From Romboutsia lituseburensis DSM 797 (GTDB taxonomy: Bacteria; Bacillota; Clostridia; Peptostreptococcales; Peptostreptococcaceae), in NCBI RefSeq assembly GCF_900103615.1, contig NZ_FNGW01000002.1:248001-312000 (forward strand): a stretch of 64,000 nt of DNA, in the 5' to 3' direction. Positions 44,137 through 52,519 of this stretch are shown here, piece after piece. The position numbers were made by a program, and so were the translations under genes. The notes under the pieces were generated by a model. That model was not told the origin of the DNA, did not search any database, and saw nothing but the letters and a program-made list of their open reading frames with translations. Each line of letters starts with the position of its first letter. The first letter of the stretch is position 1.

Positions 44137-44862
44137 TTACTTAAGTCCACCAAACCTTCTGTCTCTGTTTTGGTAATCATATATAGCCTTTTGCAATTCT
44201 TTTTCATTAAAATCAGGCCAATGTACATTTGTGAAATAAAATTCAGAATATGCAGCCTCCCATAATAAGAAGTTACTTAATCGTTCTTCTCCACTAGTTC
44301 TTACAATTAACTCTGGGTCTGGTATAGACTTTGTGCTTAAATAATTTGTTATAGTATCCTCTGTTATGTCCTTTATATCTAGTTTACCACATTTTGCGTC
44401 TTTTACTATATCTATTACAGCATTTTTTATATCATATCTTGCACCATAGTTTAGTGCCAGATTTAAATTTACGCCTGTATTAAATTTTGTAAGCTCATAC
44501 GCTCTTTCTAATTCATCTATACAAGCTTGAGGTAGTTGACTAGTATCTCCTATAGTTGTTATCTTAACATTATTTTTATGTAATTCTCTTACTTCTTTTT
44601 TTAAATATGTTGATAATAAGTTCATTAATGTATCTACTTCTAATTTAGGCCTTTTCCAATTTTCTGTGGAAAATGCATATAGCGTTAAATGCTTAACACC
44701 TAATCTCTGACATTCCATTAAAACTTTTCTTATAGTTTCAACTCCTGCTTTATGTCCAGCTGTTCTTGGTAGAAATCTAGCTTTTGCCCATCTTCCATTT
44801 CCATCCATTATTATAGCTATATGTGTAGGTACTTTATTAATATCTATATTATATGAATTCAT
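44137..44862 (-). CDS. uppS: isoprenyl (undecaprenyl diphosphate) synthase
   Basis: A 241-residue cis-prenyltransferase making the C55 lipid carrier. IAIIMDGNGRWAK holds the catalytic Asp and the P-loop-like Gly-Asn-Gly-Arg. TLYAFSTENWKRP, LNLALNYGAR and RTSGEERLSNFLLWEAAYSEF complete the family. GGAGGC lies upstream of ATG 44862. Confidence 0.95.
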   Translation of the reverse strand: MNSYNIDINKVPTHIAIIMDGNGRWAKARFLPRTAGHKAGVETIRKVLMECQRLGVKHLTLYAFSTENWKRPKLEVDTLMNLLSTYLKKEVRELHKNNVKITTIGDTSQLPQACIDELERAYELTKFNTGVNLNLALNYGARYDIKNAVIDIVKDAKCGKLDIKDITEDTITNYLSTKSIPDPELIVRTSGEERLSNFLLWEAAYSEFYFTNVHWPDFNEKELQKAIYDYQNRDRRFGGLK

Positions 44863-44885
44863 AATTTATGCCTCCAAATAGTAAT

Positions 44886-44909
44886 CTGACTCCTATTTTA
44901 AGGAGTCAG
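44886..44909 (-). other. hairpin overlapping the stop of the 67-codon gene
   Basis: 9-bp stem CTGACTCCT / AGGAGTCAG (44886-44894 with 44901-44909) inside the operon and without a T run, so it more likely affects mRNA stability or coupling than termination. Confidence 0.45.
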
Positions 44910-45096
44910 TAAAATATGTTATTAAAATTTCTACACCATTATCTATTTCTGATATTTTAATGACCTTAGGAATAGTTAACTTTTCTTGGTCTTTTCTACC
45001 TTTTATAGCTTTTATAGTGTACTTTATATTTTGATTTTTGAAAAATTCTTCAACTTTATTTATATGAAGGCCCAAAAGGTTATAATATTTATTCAA
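44893..45096 (-). CDS. small conserved-looking protein between frr and uppS (67 aa)
   Basis: A 67-residue basic soluble protein (MNKYYNLLGLHINKVEEFF...IEILITYFTDSLK-like ending). It starts at TTG 45096, with GGAGG 7 nt upstream and lying in the last codons of frr, so it is translationally coupled. The LGLHINKVEEFFKNQNIKYTI stretch has a faint PASTA-like pattern, which I would not rely on. No function is known to me. Its conserved-operon location suggests envelope or translation linkage only by association. Confidence 0.7.
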   Translation of the reverse strand: MNKYYNLLGLHINKVEEFFKNQNIKYTIKAIKGRKDQEKLTIPKVIKISEIDNGVEILITYFTDSLK

Positions 45097-45098
45097 TA

Positions 45099-45656
45099 TT
45101 ATACCTCCATTATATCCTTTTCTTTAGCTACTGCAACTGCATCTATTTCTTTGATGAATCTATCAGTTATCTTTTGAACTTCGTCTTGAGCTTTCTTTAA
45201 TTCGTCTTCAGTTAATTCTCCATCTTTTTCTAGTTTCTTTAATGCATCGTTAGCATCTCTTCTTTCATTTCTTAATCTAACTTTAAATTCTTCAGCACTT
45301 TTATGAGCTTTCTTAGCTAACTCTTTTCTTCTTTCTTCTGTTAATACTGGTACAGATAATCTTATAACTTCTCCGTCATTAGAAGGATTTAATCCTAAAT
45401 CAGAATTTCTTATAGCTTTTTCTATTTCTGCCATAGAAGATTTATCCCAAGCACTTATCATTAAAGTTCTTGGTTCTGGAACTGATATAGCAGCCATTTG
45501 GTTTATTGGAGTTGGAGTCCCGTAATAGTCAACTCTTATCTTATCTAACATTTGAGCATTAGCTCTTCCTGTTCTTATAGTAGTGTATTCGTATTTTAAA
45601 GCTTCGATTGTCTTAGACATTTTAGCTTCTAATTGCTTATGAGTATCTAATTTCAT
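45099..45656 (-). CDS. frr: ribosome recycling factor
   Basis: A 185-residue translation factor (exactly the family length) that, with EF-G, splits the post-termination ribosome. Typical segments: LKYEYTTIRTGRANAQMLDKI, YGTPTPINQMA, the hinge, RRDANDALKKLEKDGELTEDELKKAQDEVQKITD. AGGAGG precedes ATG 45656. Follows pyrH by about 180 bp. Confidence 0.97.
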   Translation of the reverse strand: MKLDTHKQLEAKMSKTIEALKYEYTTIRTGRANAQMLDKIRVDYYGTPTPINQMAAISVPEPRTLMISAWDKSSMAEIEKAIRNSDLGLNPSNDGEVIRLSVPVLTEERRKELAKKAHKSAEEFKVRLRNERRDANDALKKLEKDGELTEDELKKAQDEVQKITDRFIKEIDAVAVAKEKDIMEV

Positions 45657-45833
45657 ATATGTATCCTCCTATTATTTTATCTATTTCTATTTTACCATAT
45701 TTTATAAAAATACTTTAGTATTATATTAATAGTTTACACACTTTTTTATTTTTTTCATAAAAATTATTCATCTATTTTTAGAATACTTATTTCTAATTTC
45801 TATGGTATTTATTTTAGTGTCATATTAATAGTA

Positions 45834-46538
<705 letters not shown>

Positions 46539-46634
46539 TTAAGAAATCCTCCTCTTTCAGTTAAAAATTACGATTTGTGTAACTTTTATATTTTTTCCGT
46601 ATATTTAGTTTTATATTTACTTTTTTAAAAAAAA

Positions 46635-46654
46635 GAGAACACTTAAGTGTTCTC
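46635..46654 (-). terminator. terminator or attenuator after tsf
   Basis: Perfect 10-bp palindrome (46635-46654) followed on the minus strand by eight Ts, 10 bp beyond the tsf stop codon. It may cut expression between tsf and pyrH. Confidence 0.7.
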
Positions 46655-46663
46655 CTTTGGTCA

Positions 46664-47572
46664 TTACTTAAGTTGCTTAGCAACTTCTTCTGCAAAGTTT
46701 TCTTCTTTCTTTTCTATACCTTCTCCAACTTCGAATCTAACAACTTGTCCAAGCTCTATTTCAGCTCCAACTTTTTTAGCAGTTTCAGCTACTAATTGCT
46801 TTATTGTTAAATCTCCATTTTTAACGAAAGGTTGTTCTAATAAGCAAACTTCTTTTAATTGCTTTTCTAATCTTCCTTTTATCATCTTCTCAACTATGTT
46901 AGCAGGCTTTCCTTCGTTTAAAGCTTGTTGAGTTAATATTTCTGTTTCGTGAGCTATGTAATCTTGATCAACATCATTTCTTGAAACATACTTAGGGTTC
47001 ATAGCAGCAACTTGCATTGCTATATCTCTTCCCATAGCTATAACTTCTGCATCTCTAGCAGTAGTCTTCATTTCAACTAAAACACCTATCTTACCTCCAC
47101 CGTGGATGTATCCAGCAACTTGTCCGTCAGTAGATATTTTAGCAAATCTTCTTACGTCTAACTTTTCTCCTATTGTAGCTATTCTGTTGTTTAATACATC
47201 AGATAAAGCTATTCCTTCTTTATGAGTTGAAGCTAATAAATCAGCTATTTCTGTTTTATCAGTAGCTAATGCCATTTCAGCAGCATCTTTAACGAATGCT
47301 TTGAAATCTTCGTTTTTAGCAACGAAGTCAGTTTCTGAGTTTACTTCAACTACAGCAGCAACTGTGTTATCAGCATTTATTTCTATAGCAACTAATCCTT
47401 CTGCAGCTATTCTATCAGCTTTCTTAGCAGCTTTAGATAATCCTTTTTCTCTTAATAAATCTATAGCTCTTTCCATGTTTCCTTCAGCTTCTTGTAAAGC
47501 TTTTTTACAGTCCATCATTCCAGCGCCTGTTGATTCTCTTAACTCTTTAACCATTTGTGCAGTTATAGCCAT
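46664..47572 (-). CDS. tsf: elongation factor Ts
   Basis: A 302-residue nucleotide-exchange factor for EF-Tu. The N-terminal UBA-like domain starts MAITAQMVKELRESTGAGMMDCKKAL. The EF-Tu-contact core motif is DFVAKNEDF, followed by the coiled-coil KMIKGRLEKQLKEVCLLEQPFVK. ATAGGAGG precedes ATG 47572. Confidence 0.97.
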   Translation of the reverse strand: MAITAQMVKELRESTGAGMMDCKKALQEAEGNMERAIDLLREKGLSKAAKKADRIAAEGLVAIEINADNTVAAVVEVNSETDFVAKNEDFKAFVKDAAEMALATDKTEIADLLASTHKEGIALSDVLNNRIATIGEKLDVRRFAKISTDGQVAGYIHGGGKIGVLVEMKTTARDAEVIAMGRDIAMQVAAMNPKYVSRNDVDQDYIAHETEILTQQALNEGKPANIVEKMIKGRLEKQLKEVCLLEQPFVKNGDLTIKQLVAETAKKVGAEIELGQVVRFEVGEGIEKKEENFAEEVAKQLK

Positions 47573-47596
47573 TTGGGTTACCTCCTATATACTATT

Positions 47597-47624
47597 AATG
47601 GTAAGGGCTTAGACCCTTACCATT
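47597..47624 (-). other. rpsB-tsf intergenic hairpin
   Basis: 11-bp GC-containing stem (47597-47607 with 47614-47624), 6-nt loop, no T tract. It could set the S2:EF-Ts ratio or protect the rpsB message, as intercistronic hairpins do elsewhere. Confidence 0.55.
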
Positions 47625-47654
47625 CAGTTGTTATTTTAGTTTATCTTTTAAAGA

Positions 47655-48377
47655 TTAAGCTTGTTGTTCTTCGTCAGCTTCTACTTCTTCTTCAGCACCT
47701 TGTCTACCTTCTATTATAGCGTTAGCCATAGCAGCAGTTATTAATTTAACAGCTCTTATAGCATCGTCATTTCCTGGTATAGCAAAGTCTAATTCTTCTG
47801 GATCACAGTTAGTATCAACTATACCGAATACTGGGATTCCTAATCTATGAGCTTCTTGTATAGCTATGTTTTCTTTTCTTGGGTCAACTACGAACATAGC
47901 TCCTGGTAATTCAGGCATATCCTTCATACCGTTTAAGTATTTTTCTAATTTTTCTTTTTCAGCTCTTAATTTTATAACTTCTTTTTTAGGTAAAACGTTG
48001 AATACACCTTCGTTTTCCATTTTCTCTAATTCTCTTAATTTGTTTATTCTTGTTTGTATAGTTTTGTGGTTTGTTAACATTCCACCTAACCATCTTTCGT
48101 TAACGTAGAACATTCCACATCTTTCAGCTTCTTCTTTTATAGCTTCTTGAGCTTGCTTCTTAGTTCCTACGAATAAAACTGGCTTTCCAGTTTCAGCTAC
48201 TTCTTTCATAGCTTTGTAAGCTTCTTCAGCTTTCTTAACTGTTTTTTGTAAGTCTATTATATATATTCCATTTCTTTCTGTGAATATATATTGGCTCATC
48301 TTAGGGTTCCATCTTCTTGTTTGATGTCCGAAGTGAACACCAGCTTCTAATAATTGTTTCATTGATATTACTGACAT
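47655..48377 (-). CDS. rpsB: 30S ribosomal protein S2
   Basis: A 240-residue small-subunit protein. [26 protein letters not shown] at the N-terminus, [14 protein letters not shown] and [15 protein letters not shown] are diagnostic, with an acidic tail [12 protein letters not shown]. First gene of the operon; AGGAGG precedes ATG 48377. Confidence 0.97.
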   Translation of the reverse strand: MSVISMKQLLEAGVHFGHQTRRWNPKMSQYIFTERNGIYIIDLQKTVKKAEEAYKAMKEVAETGKPVLFVGTKKQAQEAIKEEAERCGMFYVNERWLGGMLTNHKTIQTRINKLRELEKMENEGVFNVLPKKEVIKLRAEKEKLEKYLNGMKDMPELPGAMFVVDPRKENIAIQEAHRLGIPVFGIVDTNCDPEELDFAIPGNDDAIRAVKLITAAMANAIIEGRQGAEEEVEADEEQQA

Positions 48378-48470
48378 TGTTTTTCCTCCTTGGTTTTATA
48401 CCTCCGACATGATCATCTCCCAAAAAAACCTCTTAGGCACCTTCTTAGGATCCCATTGTCGTGTGTGATT
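48378..48470 (-). ncRNA. structured 5' leader of rpsB
   Basis: The roughly 110-nt leader is far richer in G+C than the flanks. CGACA 48405-48409 can pair with TGTCG 48457-48461, GATC 48411-48414 with GATC 48449-48452, and the interior carries two similar CCTCTTAGG / CCTTCTTAGG boxes. It looks like an autogenous S2-binding leader, though I cannot match it to a named family from memory. Confidence 0.45.
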
Positions 48471-48497
48471 TATAGTTTTATTATTTTCACCTCTAGT

Positions 48498-48526
48498 AGT
48501 ATATCATAGGCTTTTTAAAATTACAA
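48498..48526 (-). promoter_or_regulatory. rpsB operon promoter
   Basis: On the minus strand TTGTAA (48526-48521), 17-bp spacer and TATACT (48503-48498) form a sigma-A promoter that starts transcription near 48490. Confidence 0.7.
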
Positions 48527-48587
48527 GATTTTTTCTTTGTTTTATTTTAATGCTTTTTATCTAAATTATATACATATTTTCCATTCA

Positions 48588-49784
48588 TTAATCAGCAAAT
48601 ATCATTTTTATTTTAGTTTTAAAAGATGCACTATTAACATCATTTGCACTTACTATATTTACACTTCCTAAAATTTCACCTGTATTAGTGTAATATTTTA
48701 TTACTCCAAGTATATCTCCTTTTTTTACAGGGTAGTTTATCTCTTTAAATGTAATTTGAGAATTTAAATTTTCTTCTTTTCCTAATATAGCATATAGCTC
48801 TTTATCTGCTATTAATTTAACTTCGAGTTCTTCTATACCTTTAATATACTTCTTACCTATTAATCTGTCCTGTTCCATTACTTTTTTCGTACTAAAGTTT
48901 TCTTTTCCATATTTCAACATTCCTAAAGCTGCTGAAAGTCTCTTATTTTTATGATTAGCCCCTAAAGTTACACCTATAAGTCTATGTTGCTTTTCATTAT
49001 TTTTATCTTCTTTTACCAACATAGAAAATGATAAGCAATACCCCGCATTACCTGTATATCCAGTTTTTATACCATCTACTTCAGGTAATATACCCATTAA
49101 TGCTGAGTTTGTATTATTTTTACAAAAACCTCTTTGAGGGTTAGAGTATGTCTCCATATTAGTTATAGCTACAACTCGTTTTTCATAATTGTCAAACATA
49201 TATTTACCTAATTTAGCAATATCTCTTGCTGTAGATATATTTTCTTTAGGTGGCTTAGATGGATTTTGTAAATCATATATAGGAAGTCCATTAGGATTTA
49301 CAAAATAAGTATTCACCATTCCAATTTCTTTACACTTAGCATTCATTTTTTGGACAAATGTTTTTTCATCTTTACCTATATGTCTCGCTATTGCAACTGC
49401 AGCATCATTTCCAGATACAATCATAAGACCTTTCATAAGCTCTATTAGTGGAACTTTTTCACCTTCTTTTAAATGATAACTTGAACCCCTTACACTTGCT
49501 ATACTCTTATCTATAGTTATTATATCATTTTCTTTTACTTCACCTTTTTCTATAGCTTCTATTGCAAGTAGAAATGTCATCATTTTACTTAGACTCGCTA
49601 ATGGTCTTTTTGCATCAGGGTCTTTTTCATAAAGTACTCTACCAGTATCTTGATCTATAAGTATAGATGACTTAGAAAACTTATCTACGCCTTTTTGCTC
49701 CTTAGCGTATGTAAGGTTTGGAGTTAAAAATGCAATAATAAGTGTTAATACAAGTAGTCTTTTTGCTCCATGTTTCAATTTCAT
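48588..49784 (-). CDS. D-alanyl-D-alanine carboxypeptidase (PBP5/DacF type)
   Basis: A 398-residue secreted serine peptidase that trims the D-Ala from peptidoglycan stems. Signal peptide residues 1-27, SxxK motif in LASLSKMMTF, SxN in VSGNDAAVA and KTG in VDGIKTGYTG, then a beta-sandwich C-terminal domain (PBP5_C). ATG 49784 lies 3 nt after AAGG; TTG 49778, better spaced, is an alternative start. It is not next to sigma-F genes, so vegetative DacA-like function is as likely as DacF. Confidence 0.92.
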   Translation of the reverse strand: MKLKHGAKRLLVLTLIIAFLTPNLTYAKEQKGVDKFSKSSILIDQDTGRVLYEKDPDAKRPLASLSKMMTFLLAIEAIEKGEVKENDIITIDKSIASVRGSSYHLKEGEKVPLIELMKGLMIVSGNDAAVAIARHIGKDEKTFVQKMNAKCKEIGMVNTYFVNPNGLPIYDLQNPSKPPKENISTARDIAKLGKYMFDNYEKRVVAITNMETYSNPQRGFCKNNTNSALMGILPEVDGIKTGYTGNAGYCLSFSMLVKEDKNNEKQHRLIGVTLGANHKNKRLSAALGMLKYGKENFSTKKVMEQDRLIGKKYIKGIEELEVKLIADKELYAILGKEENLNSQITFKEINYPVKKGDILGVIKYYTNTGEILGSVNIVSANDVNSASFKTKIKMIFAD

Positions 49785-49972
49785 TCACCTTCTTGGTTTT
49801 ATAAGTTTTTTTGATTAATAAGTACATATTTAGTTTTTTCCTTTTTGTATCTATAATATATCAGTAATAATTTTCTAAATCATTTTATTTTCTATTTTTT
49901 AAATCAAAATAATTTACTTGTTTAAAAGTCTCTATTATAATGTAATCATTATTTTATTAATACATAAAAAAA

Positions 49973-49991
49973 GCCATGTTTTTAACATGGC
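49973..49991 (-). terminator. terminator after the 60-codon membrane gene
   Basis: 8-bp stem (49973-49980 with 49984-49991) and 7-T tail on the minus strand, 20 bp beyond the stop codon. Confidence 0.7.
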
Positions 49992-50012
49992 CTTAATTGA
50001 TTTTATTAAGTT

Positions 50013-50195
50013 TTATTTTTTGAACTTACTGCTTAGATACTTCTTGTTATTAAGTAATAACATTATGGCACTAAATACAATTCCTATAACAGATAATACA
50101 ACAAATATCATTTGATGTGATTTGTAAAATATATCAAAAGAAATCATACAAATACCCATTGCTAAAAATAGCAAAGTACACAAAAACCTGTCCAT
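50013..50195 (-). CDS. small two-helix membrane protein (60 aa), unrecognised
   Basis: A 60-residue protein with helices LCTLLFLAMGICMISFDIF and MIFVVLSVIGIVFSAIMLLL separated by YKSHQ and ending in a basic NNKKYLSSKFKK tail. An in-frame TAG lies directly before ATG 50195, so the start is limited to this codon; AAGGAGG is 13 nt upstream, rather far. It has its own terminator. No family is known to me. Confidence 0.6.
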   Translation of the reverse strand: MDRFLCTLLFLAMGICMISFDIFYKSHQMIFVVLSVIGIVFSAIMLLLNNKKYLSSKFKK

Positions 50196-50298
50196 CTAAG
50201 TAGATATTCCTCCTTCAAGAGCATATTTTTAATACTCTTTTTTATTTACATTTGTTGAATAAATTTTAAATGATAACTATATTATATACAATTAAAAC

Positions 50299-51402
50299 CT
50301 ATATTGTTCTTCTTTTTATAGTTAATTTTATATTATTTTCGATTTCAGTTAACATTTTTTCATTTTTAGGATCTACGAATAAACATGTATATCCATTTTC
50401 TCCTGATCTTCCGCACCTTCCGATTCTATGAATATATGACTCTACAGTCTCAGGTATATCATAATTATATACATGAGTTACACCTGTAACATCAATTCCA
50501 CGTGCTGCAACATCAGTTGCTATTAAATATTGAATTTCTGCATTTCTAAATGACTTCATTATTCTTTCTCGCTTAGACTGTTGTATATCACTATGAATCT
50601 TCGCACAATTAAATCCTCTTTGATGAAGGTTTTCATCTAGCTTATCAACTCTAGCTTTTGTTCTACAGAAAATTATAGCCATAAATGCATTATCTTCTTC
50701 TAGTACTTTACATAAATCATCTTGTTTATTTCTATCTGTAGTCTCAACTACTTCTTGAATTATATTTTCTAATGTAACCTCTTCACTTTTTATAGAAACT
50801 ACTGACGGGTCTTTCATATATCTATAAGCTAACTTCTTAACCGCAGAATCCATAGTTGCTGAAAAACACAACATCTGTCTTTTTTTAGGTATAAACTTCA
50901 TTATAGATTCTATATCATTTTTAAATCCCATAAAAAGCATTTCATCTGCTTCATCTAATACTATTGTACTTACCTTAGATAAATCTATGCTTTTTCTCAT
51001 CAAATGATCTATAAGTCTACCTGGAGTTGCTATCACTAAGTGTATATCTTTTTTTAATTTTTTAATCTGAGACGAAATATCTTTTCCACCATATGCAGAT
51101 AAAATCCCTAAATCTTTACCTTCTTGTAGTCTTTCCGCTTCTTGTGTTATCTGGATAGCTAATTCTCTTGTTGGCGTTATAATTAATGATTGTATGCAGT
51201 TTTTAGATGTATCTATTTTCTCAAATATAGGTAGTAAAAATGCTAAAGTTTTTCCTGTTCCTGTTTGCGCCTGTGATATAAGATCACTACCTGTAGTTAT
51301 AATTGGTATACTTTCTATTTGTACTGGTGTTGGTGTTTTAATACCTTTCTTATTTAATACATTTAATATATTTTCACTAATTCCTAATTCTTTAAAATTC
51401 AT
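50299..51402 (-). CDS. DEAD-box RNA helicase (CshA-like core)
   Basis: A 367-residue helicase core without the long C-terminal extension of CshA/DbpA. Q motif TPTPVQIE, Walker A AQTGTGKT, PTRELA, DEAD box VLDEADEM, SAT (SATMDSAVKK), and HRIGRCGR (motif VI). It unwinds short RNA duplexes, e.g. in ribosome assembly or decay. I start at ATG 51402, 7 nt after GGAAAGG; the ATG at 51408 overlaps that site. Confidence 0.93.
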   Translation of the reverse strand: MNFKELGISENILNVLNKKGIKTPTPVQIESIPIITTGSDLISQAQTGTGKTLAFLLPIFEKIDTSKNCIQSLIITPTRELAIQITQEAERLQEGKDLGILSAYGGKDISSQIKKLKKDIHLVIATPGRLIDHLMRKSIDLSKVSTIVLDEADEMLFMGFKNDIESIMKFIPKKRQMLCFSATMDSAVKKLAYRYMKDPSVVSIKSEEVTLENIIQEVVETTDRNKQDDLCKVLEEDNAFMAIIFCRTKARVDKLDENLHQRGFNCAKIHSDIQQSKRERIMKSFRNAEIQYLIATDVAARGIDVTGVTHVYNYDIPETVESYIHRIGRCGRSGENGYTCLFVDPKNEKMLTEIENNIKLTIKRRTI

Positions 51403-51736
51403 AAACATACCTTTCCTTCTTTAAGTAATATATTATATCCTTAATATCTTTATCAAAGTTTAGACTTAAATTTTTAATACATGTCTATATATAATATCAT
51501 AATAGCTTATAGGTAACAAATAACTTATTTATATAATATTTTGTATATTTTTTTTGTATTTGTTAATAATTAAAAGGAGGGCATATAGCCCTCCTGATTG
51601 TAAATCTATTTTTTTAATTAATACAATCTAACTTTATGTATATTGCATTAACATTTTAATTTTATTAATCTATATTAAAAGTTTGTTAACTTGAAATTCA
51701 TCTTTATTTAAATACTATACTATTTTTACTTAGTTA
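51403..51736. other. intergenic region with two hairpins
   Basis: No gene. An 8-bp GC-rich stem AGGAGGGC / GCCCTCCT (51575-51595) with a T-rich minus-strand tail looks like a terminator for the 51737 gene after a 140-nt 3' UTR. A weaker GATTGTA / TACAATC hairpin lies at 51596-51628. Confidence 0.55.
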
Positions 51737-52333
51737 TTATTTTCCTAGTATTTCTATATCTATTGTTCTTCTTCCCCAGTTAGAACATTCTTTTTTAGTG
51801 TTCATAAATATATCTATTTTATTTCCCTTTATAGCCCCGCCACAGTTATTAGCTACAAATACTTGATCAAATTGAGGTATATAAACCTTAGTTCCATAAG
51901 GTATTACCCTAGGGTCTACGGCTATCGTTCCCCAAACAGGTTTTTGTCCTGTCGATGTTGTACTATATCCTGTATATGCTGTTGCTACAACAGTCATTTT
52001 CTTTTTGCCTTGACTTGCTGATGCATTGTTACTACTATTATTAGTATTACTTGAATTATTGTTTGATTGGTCCATCTTTATATATTTACTACTTGCCCAA
52101 CCCTCTTTGTTGTTAGGAAGTCTAACTTTACTCCATCCTTGACTACTACTTAATACTGTTACTGATTTATTTTTACTTAATGACCCTACAACTTTATATT
52201 TAGTAGATGGTCCACTTCTTACATTTAAATTAGTAGTTGCTACTGCTGTACTATCTGCGAATGTTTCTGTTGCTCCTAGTGTAAATATAACTGTACTTAG
52301 CAAAGCACCTAGTACCATAGTTTTCTTTATCAT
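51737..52333 (-). CDS. secreted SH3b-3D domain wall protein (YocH-like), WalR-regulated candidate
   Basis: A 198-residue secreted protein. Signal peptide 1-26 (cleavage near ETFA-DS), a bacterial SH3 domain (about 28-85, TTNLNVRSGPSTKYKVVG), an Asn/Ser linker, and a 3D domain (about 110-195). The first and third conserved Asp are present (AVDPRVIPYGTKVYIP, NKIDIFM). The second, usually in AxDTGGAIKG, is replaced by NNCGG, possibly paired with the Cys in KKECSNW. YocH-like 3D proteins are muralytic or wall-recycling enzymes. GAGGTG precedes ATG 52333. Four WalR-type boxes lie upstream. Confidence 0.88.
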   Translation of the reverse strand: MIKKTMVLGALLSTVIFTLGATETFADSTAVATTNLNVRSGPSTKYKVVGSLSKNKSVTVLSSSQGWSKVRLPNNKEGWASSKYIKMDQSNNNSSNTNNSSNNASASQGKKKMTVVATAYTGYSTTSTGQKPVWGTIAVDPRVIPYGTKVYIPQFDQVFVANNCGGAIKGNKIDIFMNTKKECSNWGRRTIDIEILGK

Positions 52334-52367
52334 AAAAGCACCTCATTTTCTAAATTTTAATAAACTT

Positions 52368-52481
52368 TGTTACTATTTTGTAATCGCTTGTTACCAATTT
52401 GTAACTTGCTATATTTATATATTATACATTTGTTACCAATTTGTAAACTATTTTTTTCATATTTATTACAAAATAGTTACA
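52368..52481. promoter_or_regulatory. cluster of four WalR-type boxes in a divergent promoter
   Basis: TGTWAH-N5-TGTWAH direct-repeat boxes: 52368-52384 (TGTTAC-N5-TGTAAT), 52389-52405 (TGTTAC-N5-TGTAAC), 52431-52447 (TGTTAC-N5-TGTAAA), and on the minus strand 52465-52481 (TGTAAC-N5-TGTAAT). Starts are spaced 21 and 42 bp, i.e. helically phased. A minus-strand TATAAT is at 52421-52426. They lie between the wall hydrolase-like gene and the mprF-like gene. Confidence 0.7.
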
Positions 52482-52519
52482 TTTTTGAAATTTTTATTGC
52501 ATAAGGGGGTTCCACGAAA

